A stretch of 64,000 nucleotides of DNA from DATFJT01 sp965230755 (GTDB lineage: Bacteria; Bacteroidota; Bacteroidia; Chitinophagales; Saprospiraceae), in contig CBDDLT010000026.1 of NCBI GenBank assembly GCA_965230755.1, positions 1 to 64,000 of the forward strand, written 5' to 3'. The notes under the pieces are model-generated. The model did not search any database. It saw only the letters and a list, made by a program, of their open reading frames with translations, and was not told the origin of the DNA. Below are positions 54,154 to 63,104 of the stretch, in pieces; the first letter of the stretch is position 1, and each line of letters begins with the position of its first letter. The position numbers and the translations under genes are program-made.

Positions 54154-57100
54154 ATGAATAATTCCATTTCTGTAAAGACTGACCTATTTAAATTTATTAC
54201 GTTGAGAAGCCCACAATTAATCGATCCCATTAAGCGTGAGTTTGTTGCTGTCGAACATCCAGATTTCTCTAAGAGCCATTTTTTGAAAGGCATTAAAGGA
54301 AAAAAGTTAAAAGAAGCCAGACAAATCATTGCCGAAAGAAAAAATACGTTTAACGGAGAGCTCAAACCTCGCGATTTACAAGCCAATTATCCGAGACTTT
54401 ATAGGTTTGGTTATTGGTTGATGAAGAATAAAAAGTCACTCAAGATAAATAGGTTAAATGATGAAGCTAAGCAATTGTCTCCTCTTAATTTGGCTCATCA
54501 AATATTAATTTGGGATCAACTTTTTTACCAATTACTGTCAAAACGGAAACCTGCTATCAGGCAAACTTGTACATCTATACTTATTGCGGATCATTTCATT
54601 CGTTATAGTCAGAAGGAAGATTTGGTGGATTATGCTAAATGGTTTTATGAATCAAATCCTAAGATTATATCTGAAGAGGATTATCTGAATAAATTCTTGA
54701 AAAGATTGGCAAACTCTAAAGTTCTTGTCCCTAAGGTATTTTCTGTTAAGAAAAACATGTTTAAAGTCAATAAAGAGAAAGTACAAGGATCTCAAAAATC
54801 CCAAGACAAACCAAGATCTCTGCCTAGATATAATAAAGAACTTTTAAAGACCAGCAATGAAAACTCAAGTGCATTGTATAAGTTGAGGACATTGTCTAAA
54901 TTCAAGGACGATATCAAAAATAACTTGAAAATCAGCAATTTGCGAACGACACCCATAAAAGATGTTCTGAGCAATAAAAAAGCAAAATTTCAAGACTCAA
55001 CAAGGGCTTTTCTTTCCTCTTATCAAAACAGAAAACTAACATTATTCGATTTATACCGTAAAGTTAATAATGGTATAATGTCTGCTAATCGCAGCTATAG
55101 AGACTCCAAACAAAAGCTCATTCATTTGAGTAAATACAAAGTGGATGACTATTGTTATTTGATTAGATTAGGTTTAAAACCTGGCTACGATCAACTTTCG
55201 ATTTCAATTAAGTTGGCGATGGCCGAAGTGGTTACAAGTAATTCATTGAAAGTAACCGTGAATAAAAAAACATTGAAAATACTTTCTCTTTTTCTTATAG
55301 AAAATGACTCAGACATCAAAACCTATCAAATTAGATTGAAGAAAACCTTCGTTCACTCACCTGATTTGAAAGTTAATATTATTGGAGAATTGCAATTGTC
55401 CAGTAGTAAGAAAATTGCAATAAATGCAGATTTGGATCCGGAAAAATTAATTTATATAAATTGTTTAGATGATGGAGAAGATAGCTCTACAACACCTGGA
55501 AATCCTGAATTGATAGAAGTAGAAAATGATAGCCCCGAATTATATGGTGTAAATCATATAGGCATGGGTGTTTTTAGAAGAGTAGAACAGGAAGTTTGTT
55601 GTTATGTACCTGGTGAGGTATCCCATATTGAAAATATCATGGCCCGTGAATACAAGGAGCGTTCTACACGGAATTTTACCTCTACCGAAGATACTATTGA
55701 AGAATCTTCTGAATCTGCAATTGAGACTAATACGGATACTTCGACAACAGTTAGAAATGAAATGCATCAGGCGGTTACAGAGGTGTTGAATAAAAATTTA
55801 TCGTTAGGTGCAGGAGGTGCCATAGGTGTAGAAGGAAGTACGGGTAATGGGACATATTCGGCCAATGCAAATTTCGGCATCGCCATGGCCAATGCAGCAT
55901 CAACATCTGATACTGAGGCACAGATTTATGCAGAAGATATTACTCGAAGTGCAGCGGAAAAAGTATTGAAGAAAGTCACCGCGAAAAGAACTTCCAAGAT
56001 CATTAAGGAATTTGAAGAAAAAATACGACATGGTTATGATAATCGAGATGGAGATCAGCATGTTACCGGTATATATAGATGGATAGACATTATATATACC
56101 AATAGACTCATCAATTATGGTAATATGGAAATGGTCGAATTCTTAATTCCAGAACCGTCAAGATTTTACAAAGAAACGATATTGGGAAGAAAGGAAGATA
56201 ATTCAGTGGATGGATCAACAACGACTCCTCCTCTGAATCCAAATGCACTTGTATCACTTCGAAAAAAGGGTATTCATGGCCCTGATGACATTTTAGCCTA
56301 TTCTAATAATTCTACCGGCAATCATCCCAGGCATTACCAGTCTTTGGCTAGCTATTACGGTATTAACGTGGAGAATCACCCACCGATGAGAGAAGTTATT
56401 GAGAATATCATACTCAATGGTGCCGATATAGATCATAAGAATCCACATTCGAAACGGGGTTCGGATTATTTTGATCCTGAGTATGAAGTCACTAAAGTGG
56501 TTATAAGCGGACATTTTGAGTACAATCCGGGCAATGCTAACAATGATACTATCTTTTCTATAACGGTAGCAGGTAAAAATTGGGAAAAGAAAATTGAAAC
56601 AAATAATCATGGAACAGGCACTAAGACATTTGTTATTCCGGATAATGATAAAACGAATTTAGATATTGATGAATATATCAGTGGGAATGTTGAAGCAGTC
56701 CTAGTAAGTCATAGAGCGGTTTCATACAATGTAAATATAAAATTAACAGCAAATATTACGGATGAATCGCTATTAGATTGGCAGACAGAAATGTATGAAC
56801 TTCTGGAAGCAGCCTATCAAGACCACCAGGATGAACTTGTAAATCAAGAAGAAGAAGGAAATAAAGAAGAGGAAGAGAACTTAGCCAAATTAGCCACAGG
56901 AAATACTGCATTAAACAGACGTATTGAAATAAGAGAACTCAAACGATCGGCGATTGAGATGATCACTCGCCCCTTCGGAGAAAATATTGGCGCGGATTAT
57001 ATAAGATATGGTGAATGCGAAATTCCTTATCCAAAGCAAAATAAGAATTGGGAAAAATATTCCTCGAAAGTTAAGTTTTTCGAACAAGCTTTTGAATGGG

Positions 57101-57537
57101 AAATTATGGCATATTTGTTTTATCCATACTTCTGGGCAAGTCGCTGTGATTGGAAGTTTTTATTAAAAGCAGAGGATTCAATAGATCTAATTTTTGAGAG
57201 TTTCTTGCAAAGTGGCATGGCCAGGGTAGTTGTTCCCGTTCGTAGAGGATTTGAACGTGCTGTTAATTATTATCTGGAAACGGGAGAAATATGGAATGGT
57301 GGTGACTTAGTTATTGATACTGATGATGATCTTTATTTGTCCATTGATGAAGAACTGGAAGAGCCCGAGTCTTTTGTAGAAGAAGAATGGGAAACGCGTG
57401 TACCCTCCTCTTTAACATTAATACAAGGAGATTCTGCATTCCTCCAAGGAGAAGGACTTCCGTGTTGTCATGATGAAGATGCTCCTGAGTCTAAAATTGG
57501 CAAGTCAACAGCATTGCTTGGTGTAATTAATGATTAA
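54154..57537 (+). CDS. Large protein of unknown function (1127 aa), first gene of the cassette
   Basis: No signal peptide or membrane segment, so probably cytosolic or exported by a leaderless route. Residues 1-330 are very Lys/Arg/Ser-rich and helical. Residues about 330-430 look beta-rich. At about 480-505 comes CYVPGEVSHIENIMAREY, then a Thr/Ser/Glu-rich stretch (about 505-545), a Gly/Ala/Ser-rich core (about 550-590, GAGGAIGVEG), and a conserved-looking block at about 620-675 (IRHGYDNRDGDQHVTGIYRW ... MVEFLIPEP). A beta-sandwich-like region (about 775-875), an acidic helix (about 885-905) and a C-terminal domain with clustered Trp/Tyr (FEWEIMAYLFYPYFWASRCD) follow. I recall similar PGEV...EN and GYDN...HVTGIYRW blocks in other large bacterial hypothetical proteins but cannot name a family. 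The stop is 2 nt from the next start. Confidence 0.85.
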   Translation: MNNSISVKTDLFKFITLRSPQLIDPIKREFVAVEHPDFSKSHFLKGIKGKKLKEARQIIAERKNTFNGELKPRDLQANYPRLYRFGYWLMKNKKSLKINRLNDEAKQLSPLNLAHQILIWDQLFYQLLSKRKPAIRQTCTSILIADHFIRYSQKEDLVDYAKWFYESNPKIISEEDYLNKFLKRLANSKVLVPKVFSVKKNMFKVNKEKVQGSQKSQDKPRSLPRYNKELLKTSNENSSALYKLRTLSKFKDDIKNNLKISNLRTTPIKDVLSNKKAKFQDSTRAFLSSYQNRKLTLFDLYRKVNNGIMSANRSYRDSKQKLIHLSKYKVDDYCYLIRLGLKPGYDQLSISIKLAMAEVVTSNSLKVTVNKKTLKILSLFLIENDSDIKTYQIRLKKTFVHSPDLKVNIIGELQLSSSKKIAINADLDPEKLIYINCLDDGEDSSTTPGNPELIEVENDSPELYGVNHIGMGVFRRVEQEVCCYVPGEVSHIENIMAREYKERSTRNFTSTEDTIEESSESAIETNTDTSTTVRNEMHQAVTEVLNKNLSLGAGGAIGVEGSTGNGTYSANANFGIAMANAASTSDTEAQIYAEDITRSAAEKVLKKVTAKRTSKIIKEFEEKIRHGYDNRDGDQHVTGIYRWIDIIYTNRLINYGNMEMVEFLIPEPSRFYKETILGRKEDNSVDGSTTTPPLNPNALVSLRKKGIHGPDDILAYSNNSTGNHPRHYQSLASYYGINVENHPPMREVIENIILNGADIDHKNPHSKRGSDYFDPEYEVTKVVISGHFEYNPGNANNDTIFSITVAGKNWEKKIETNNHGTGTKTFVIPDNDKTNLDIDEYISGNVEAVLVSHRAVSYNVNIKLTANITDESLLDWQTEMYELLEAAYQDHQDELVNQEEEGNKEEEENLAKLATGNTALNRRIEIRELKRSAIEMITRPFGENIGADYIRYGECEIPYPKQNKNWEKYSSKVKFFEQAFEWEIMAYLFYPYFWASRCDWKFLLKAEDSIDLIFESFLQSGMARVVVPVRRGFERAVNYYLETGEIWNGGDLVIDTDDDLYLSIDEELEEPESFVEEEWETRVPSSLTLIQGDSAFLQGEGLPCCHDEDAPESKIGKSTALLGVIND

Positions 57538-57539
57538 GT

Positions 57540-59432
57540 ATGGCCATTGATCAAACAAGATTAATGAGTAGAGTTCTGCCTACTCCTAATTCTCGATTTA
57601 GTTTCGCAGATAGTGCTCCTCAGAATATTGATTTGCTGCAGAAGTTAAATATAGAAATATCAGATGGGGAGTGCCCGAATGAAGATTATGAGGGAATTGA
57701 TTACCATATCCAGGTCACTAATGATTCTTCTGATTTTAATGATTTAAAAGCATCTTTTGATAAAATTGAAAGCGGAGTTTTTGTTATAATCCATAATCCG
57801 TCAAGTAGCAGCATATCAACAATAGCATCAGAGCAAAAAATTAAAGCATTTATAAGATATGGAGAGAATTTTAAAGACCTGATTCGGCAAATGATGTCAT
57901 TGTCTGAAGACGTCAATGTAAGTAAAGGTTTTGATGTTTTGTTAGGGCATCAATACGATGCCATTTTCGAGCGAATCATTGATCATGATGAATTGGAAAT
58001 TGATCATTGGCATGATGTGAAACGATTGCTTAAGCTTGGATTTATCTCCAATAGTTTTTCCTCTTGTTCCCATTATTTGTACCAAATGATGTCTAATAAA
58101 GGGTATATCTTTTCTTCCTTCAAAGATTTATTTGACGATATCTTGCCCTTAAATTTTATAGAAGATTTATTAGAGCAAGCGGAGCAAAGAATTAAAAATG
58201 ATTTAAAACCGGATGCGCTCAATTATCTGGTTGATGGACAAAAAAGAATTGCTAGTATTTTAGAAAGCATAAACAAAGTGAGCGCATATCTTCCAAGTCC
58301 TACTTTTTTAATGGAATTCTTTTGGTCAAAGTTTAATTCTTATCTCAAGGAGAAAAAGGAAATGTTTGATTTTTTAATGAAAATGTCAAAAGCCAAAACA
58401 ACTTTTGAATCGAATATGCTTCAAGCTATGGGTTCAGAAGCAATTACTCAAATATTTGGAGCTGAAGGAAGTCGCCTCTATAAAAATAGTGGGAAGTATG
58501 CAGAATTAATGATAGGTGGTGGTCTTTTTGGCTCTATTCCTTTTCTTATTGGAACGGTATATCAAATAATTTATGATATAATCAATTTGATTATAAACTT
58601 AGTTTGGTACGCCGGAAAAGGTATTCAAGGTGTGTTGGCCTGGATACTCAGTCTCGGGCATAAGCCTGCTCAGGATCAGATCAGCGCGGATAAAGACTTA
58701 CTTAAAATGCTGATATTTGACTTCGACTTGAAAAAATTCTTTTCCAAAGATTTACCCAGTATTTTTTCACTTCTACTAAAATTTACTAAAAAAGCCGTGA
58801 ATAGCTTCATAGATCATGCTGCTGAATATGGTCAAACAGTTGGTAAATTCCTTGGCAATGGTTTGGTTAAAATTGGTTCAGGAGCATTACAGCTAATTAC
58901 CAAAGGATATCCTAAAAAGCCAAATTTAATGGATCGATTTATTTGGCTTGTTAAACAATGGTTCAATATAGGTTGCCTCTTGGGACCAATTATAGTAGAT
59001 ATTGTCTTAATGTTTTGTAGTGGAGGTACGACAGGAATATTTTCTGCTGCTGCAAAAATGGGCAAGCTTGGTAAATTAGGTGAAGCTGCCAGGTTTGCGG
59101 GTAAGGCCGGTGAATCGGTTAAATCACTAACTGTTTTCTCGAAAGTGGGCGAACTGATACCGAAAAAACTGAATGATTTAATTGAAACTTTAATTAATCA
59201 ATTATGGGCTATAACTAGCTATGCGAATGATGTATTAAAGACCTTTGTTGCATGGGCTAGTAAAAGTAAAGGTGATGTTTTGACTCAAGATGATTTAGTA
59301 AAATTTGGAGAAAAACTGGACCAATGGTTTACTATAGCTAGTTTTGTTAATTTGTTTGCAGCTTTGGCATATATGATTATTGGGAATGATCATTCGAAGA
59401 TTAGTAGAGAAGGGAAACTTGTTGCTTCATGA
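57540..59432 (+). CDS. Unknown 630-aa protein with toxin-like hydrophobic segments
   Basis: No signal peptide. The N-terminal about 330 residues are mixed helical. Hydrophobic stretches lie at about 325-375 (GGLFGSIPFLIGTVYQIIYD, then INLIINLVWYAGKGIQGVLA) and about 480-505 (IGCLLGPIIVDIVLMFCSGG). The latter is followed by a Gly/Lys/Ala-rich amphipathic repeat (AKMGKLGKLGEAARFAGKAG). This hydrophobic-then-GK-rich pattern resembles regions in front of toxin domains in some polymorphic toxins, but I see no catalytic motif. A last hydrophobic segment is near 605-620. The next gene starts within its stop codon (ATGA). Confidence 0.82.
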   Translation: MAIDQTRLMSRVLPTPNSRFSFADSAPQNIDLLQKLNIEISDGECPNEDYEGIDYHIQVTNDSSDFNDLKASFDKIESGVFVIIHNPSSSSISTIASEQKIKAFIRYGENFKDLIRQMMSLSEDVNVSKGFDVLLGHQYDAIFERIIDHDELEIDHWHDVKRLLKLGFISNSFSSCSHYLYQMMSNKGYIFSSFKDLFDDILPLNFIEDLLEQAEQRIKNDLKPDALNYLVDGQKRIASILESINKVSAYLPSPTFLMEFFWSKFNSYLKEKKEMFDFLMKMSKAKTTFESNMLQAMGSEAITQIFGAEGSRLYKNSGKYAELMIGGGLFGSIPFLIGTVYQIIYDIINLIINLVWYAGKGIQGVLAWILSLGHKPAQDQISADKDLLKMLIFDFDLKKFFSKDLPSIFSLLLKFTKKAVNSFIDHAAEYGQTVGKFLGNGLVKIGSGALQLITKGYPKKPNLMDRFIWLVKQWFNIGCLLGPIIVDIVLMFCSGGTTGIFSAAAKMGKLGKLGEAARFAGKAGESVKSLTVFSKVGELIPKKLNDLIETLINQLWAITSYANDVLKTFVAWASKSKGDVLTQDDLVKFGEKLDQWFTIASFVNLFAALAYMIIGNDHSKISREGKLVAS

Positions 59433-60559
59433 GTTTACAGAGCAGCAATTTATTTTTAAAAAGACTCGTAGAGTTCATCAACAACCCAAAAATATTAAGA
59501 GCGCTTTTAGATGGTGAATTGGATGAAATTGCAGGTGTAATTGGTGTGACGGAAGAAATTATTACCGCTGGGCTCCGGAACCACCCAGACTTGCATCAGT
59601 ATATCAGTCGTTCTACGAACTTAAGCCGTCTACTTTATATGGGATTTCAGAAACTCGATGGCCCTGCAAGAAAATATAGGTTGATCAATACTCGACGGCA
59701 TTTGGGATCAATTCTAAATTACACAAGATTATTAAGGGGTAGATCTCAGCTTGAGATAAAAGATTATATCATAGAGCCATTGCCCAAATTAGATTATTAT
59801 TATTGGAAAAATATAGCTTCCGCTTTACTCGGAAAAGCAACACCAAGAATTCCCGCTCGAGCAAGGCTGAAATTCATGATGGCCAACAATCACATATTAG
59901 ATCTTACTCTTATAAACCCAGGTATTTTTGTCCAACCCATGGTTGATGCTATACGTAGAACTCCGACAACATTAAGCGGTAAAATTAGATTAAAATTTGG
60001 CCTGGAAAATCAAGCGGATAATATGCCAAAGATTGACGATGGCATGTTCGTCTTGGACATTCCTAATTTATCTTTTCATACTGGTGAAAGAATTGTCAGT
60101 GTCGGATCTATAAAAGCTTTTCTTACGATCGATAGCAAATTTTTAATGGAAATCAGAGGTATAGGGAGTAGAAAAACGGTAAAACAACAAATGTTACAGG
60201 CACTGGGACATCGCGTGGAACAAAGCCTGCTTCCTGTATTAAAATCGATGGAATCCCAGGCAATATCACTGCAAGAACAAGCTAAAATACTTGACCAACT
60301 CATACCTATTGTATTTCAGCATCAAATTCTAAAGCCACGTGATACGGATGATATAACTCAAACCTTAATGAACAGATACGGAGACGAATTTGTTTCTTAT
60401 GCAGAGTATCACTTTTTTCCTTATTTCAGTGCACATGGTATCTCCGATGATGTCTTTGACTTAGTTATGAACAGTATGAACAAGCATGCTGATGATCACT
60501 TCAGAACCGGAAATTTTATCAATAAATCTTCAAAGCTATATTATCATGACTATCAATAA
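59429..60559 (+). CDS. Unknown 376-aa protein, third gene of the cassette
   Basis: A soluble-looking basic protein without signal or membrane segments. Residues 1-60 are helical (LKRLVEFINNPKILRALLDG). The region about 150-260 looks beta-rich, with two related-looking strands, ARARLKFMMANNHILDLTL and SGKIRLKFGLENQADNM, each preceded by Pro/Thr/Arg. The C-terminus is helical. No family recognised. Its ATG overlaps the preceding stop by 4 nt, so all three proteins are probably made together and may form a complex. Confidence 0.8.
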   Translation: MSLQSSNLFLKRLVEFINNPKILRALLDGELDEIAGVIGVTEEIITAGLRNHPDLHQYISRSTNLSRLLYMGFQKLDGPARKYRLINTRRHLGSILNYTRLLRGRSQLEIKDYIIEPLPKLDYYYWKNIASALLGKATPRIPARARLKFMMANNHILDLTLINPGIFVQPMVDAIRRTPTTLSGKIRLKFGLENQADNMPKIDDGMFVLDIPNLSFHTGERIVSVGSIKAFLTIDSKFLMEIRGIGSRKTVKQQMLQALGHRVEQSLLPVLKSMESQAISLQEQAKILDQLIPIVFQHQILKPRDTDDITQTLMNRYGDEFVSYAEYHFFPYFSAHGISDDVFDLVMNSMNKHADDHFRTGNFINKSSKLYYHDYQ

Positions 60560-60595
60560 ATCTTGAGAAAATGAGATTGGTCCAATTTCCCCGCT

Positions 60596-62917
60596 CTACC
60601 TTTCAATTACAATTTTTTCTATGATAAATTCTATTGAATTCAAATCTTTAATTTCAAGGAAGTATATACCAGAGGAAAGTGAGCTGATTTTAAATTGATC
60701 TGTATTCGAACCAGACAAGATCAGTTTACCTTCAAGATCATATAAGTTGGCCTGAAAAAACAACTGCCCATCTCGCTCAATATTGATCACATCGATTGTC
60801 GGATTGGGATAGATATAGATTTTTGTATTGGCCAATTCAAATATCGAGGTTACCAAGTCCATTCCGTCACAATCTTCGTCGATTCCGTTATTCGGTATTT
60901 CTTCAGCATCCGGATTGATGTCAGGATTGTTATCGTCGCAATCATCAGCGAGTAAAAACCCATCTTGATCCAAGTCATCGTCAAGGCTTGCAGGATTACA
61001 ATCATCATCCAATCCGTTATAAGGAATCTCCATCTGATCCGGATTGACATTTGCATTGTTATCATCACAGTCATCTACCAGTGCAAATCCGTCTTGGTCT
61101 AAATCGTCATCCAAGGTCTCTGTGTCACAGTCATCATCAATTCCATTATACGGTATTTCTGTTTGTCCTGGATTAATATTCGCATTGTTATCATCGCAGT
61201 CATCGGCCAATACAAATCCATCTTGGTCCAAATCATCATCAAGAGTGGCTTCGTTGCAGTCGTCGTCAATGCCGTTATAGATAATTTCGATCTGGTCAGG
61301 ATTGATATCCATATTATTATCATCGCAATCCACGTAAGAATTATATCCGTCACCATCCAAATCGACAAGCGTGCTACAATCAGGAGCCACGCCTTGTAAA
61401 TACATCAAATTCCACGCTGTTTCATAGCCAATTTTATGAGACATCCATGTGCGCCATTGACCTGAACTTTGATCGGCCGGTTCTTCCCCTAGGACACAAT
61501 CCCCAGTAAGAATGGTATACATAAAAGCTCCAATAGCTTTGTCTAGATCTCTATGCATATGCCAAGAATCTCTGTATGCAGATTGGCCCGGAATGGCCTC
61601 TTGCATTTGAGCGTATAAAATACGAATGGGAATGGCCCGAGCATAGGGCAGTTCGGATTGTTGTATCATATATTGAGCAACGCCTAAATCAGTATCATTG
61701 ACTGTACCACTTTGACGTTTGTCCAAACCGTACATCATAGATGTATTTCCATGATTTCCATGATCCTGCATGGGGAATCCAAAAGAATAATCAAACCGGC
61801 TTGGATCGATCTGGTATCTTTTATTGGGTTCGAAATTGGTATTGGCACGTCCATAATTAAAATTAATTGGAGAAGTTCCTCCATTCTGAAGCATCTCCGG
61901 TGCTTGGTTAAATATCCAATTCAATCCGCCTAGGATGCCATTTTCCGAACTAGTGCCTGTGTGGTTATAATTGAGTGTTTCATCTGGAATATGGCAGCAT
62001 TGATAAGGAGATGTGAACTTAATAATACCAGAATAATGAACCTCGTCAGCCGCTTCACCAACAGCGAATAGCGCAATTTCAGCTATTTCATCATCGTAAA
62101 CATAATCGGAAGTAGCTGCATTTTGAGAAGAAATATGAGAGTAAATGGTGGCAGCTGTCAAATAAGCCCCGTTTGGTGTAGGGTGGACACTGGAAATATC
62201 TTTTTTATCCTCGGGCAAAGCATTCCAAGCAAGCCCTGCGGGAATGACAGAAATATTTTCTTTTGCTCCATCCGCAGTTCGGTATGTGAATTCCTCAAAG
62301 CGCCGGATGGAGGCTCCTGTAGTGGGATTTTTTGGCCACATCATAAGCAAAAGTGATTGAGCATCACCCTCTGCAACTTTAGCCGCAATTTTATTGACTC
62401 CCAAGGAATAATATCCCGGAGTATTCGCGGCAATAAATGGATCCGCAGCTATTATGACAAAATCCCAGTCCGTTCCTGCCTCACCCTTTAAGTTCTGCAT
62501 TCGAACATCATGACCTTCTGGCCAATAATAATACTGCATCAGTGAATGACTGTAATGATTCCAGGTATATTCTGCACCATTTCCTCCTAAACCCAAAGTG
62601 ACAGGTTTGCTCTTATAAATATCCTCGGCAACCACATTAACGTCCATCGAAACTGCCCCATCTTCGGATAAAATATTTTGTAATTCGACTGCAATTTGAT
62701 CTGGTGAAAAAGCTTCTTCTCCAATAATCGAACTATTGGTACCTATTACAAGGATATTTATTTCATCATCACCGTTGATATCAAAGTCTTCATTCATTGA
62801 GGATTGCGCACACAAGTCTTTTGGAATAAAGCTATACAATACCAGAAAAGTGCAACAGAGAAGAGTAGTCTGAGAGAATAAGAGGGATAGGGTATACTTA
62901 TTTCTTCCTTTCTTCAT
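60596..62917 (-). CDS. Secreted SGNH-hydrolase-like protein with MopE-type repeats and T9SS sorting domain
   Basis: A 773-residue exported protein (signal ends LCAQS). The N-terminal region (about 50-290) looks like an SGNH/GDSL hydrolase: NILVIGTNSSIIGEEAF could carry the nucleophile Ser and SSVHPTPNGAYLTAATIYSH the catalytic His. A region of unknown fold follows to about 520. Then come four Asp-rich MopE-like repeats of about 43 residues (DQDGF..ADDCDDNN..INP..EI.YNGIDDDCD), likely calcium or metal binding. The last about 80 residues are a type A sorting domain (IYIYPNPTIDVINI, LSSGIYFLEI). Substrate unknown; a carbohydrate esterase is one possibility. Confidence 0.82.
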   Translation of the reverse strand: MKKGRNKYTLSLLFSQTTLLCCTFLVLYSFIPKDLCAQSSMNEDFDINGDDEINILVIGTNSSIIGEEAFSPDQIAVELQNILSEDGAVSMDVNVVAEDIYKSKPVTLGLGGNGAEYTWNHYSHSLMQYYYWPEGHDVRMQNLKGEAGTDWDFVIIAADPFIAANTPGYYSLGVNKIAAKVAEGDAQSLLLMMWPKNPTTGASIRRFEEFTYRTADGAKENISVIPAGLAWNALPEDKKDISSVHPTPNGAYLTAATIYSHISSQNAATSDYVYDDEIAEIALFAVGEAADEVHYSGIIKFTSPYQCCHIPDETLNYNHTGTSSENGILGGLNWIFNQAPEMLQNGGTSPINFNYGRANTNFEPNKRYQIDPSRFDYSFGFPMQDHGNHGNTSMMYGLDKRQSGTVNDTDLGVAQYMIQQSELPYARAIPIRILYAQMQEAIPGQSAYRDSWHMHRDLDKAIGAFMYTILTGDCVLGEEPADQSSGQWRTWMSHKIGYETAWNLMYLQGVAPDCSTLVDLDGDGYNSYVDCDDNNMDINPDQIEIIYNGIDDDCNEATLDDDLDQDGFVLADDCDDNNANINPGQTEIPYNGIDDDCDTETLDDDLDQDGFALVDDCDDNNANVNPDQMEIPYNGLDDDCNPASLDDDLDQDGFLLADDCDDNNPDINPDAEEIPNNGIDEDCDGMDLVTSIFELANTKIYIYPNPTIDVINIERDGQLFFQANLYDLEGKLILSGSNTDQFKISSLSSGIYFLEIKDLNSIEFIIEKIVIER
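60852..61340. repeat. Tandem coding repeats of about 129 bp
   Basis: About four diverged copies encode the MopE-like metal-binding units of the secreted protein. Corresponding points (CCATCTTG or CGTCTTGG) recur near 60959, 61089 and 61218, a period of 129 bases (43 codons). The copies differ mostly at third positions. Confidence 0.85.
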
Positions 62918-63104
62918 TTGGTCGAATTTTGGTAAAAATTTGATTTGGTCTTAAAAGATACTCATTAATATTCTTTATCAAGAAAAACTGTACTAAAGAT
63001 AAGTTTCTAACTGAATTCAAGTGATTGCTACATCAATAACGTACTTACTTATGATGTTCAGCTTATTTCATTATCTACTATCTATGACAGAACGTTTTCT
63101 GCTT

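Noticed and set aside
54154..60559. Calling the cassette a contractile injection system or phage tail operon
   Set aside because: No sheath, tube, baseplate, spike or AAA ATPase gene is present, so the label would go beyond the sequence.
60850..61400. Regularly spaced repeats that at first look like a CRISPR-type array
   Set aside because: The period is 129 bases, an exact codon multiple, and the repeats encode MopE-like protein units within one open gene.
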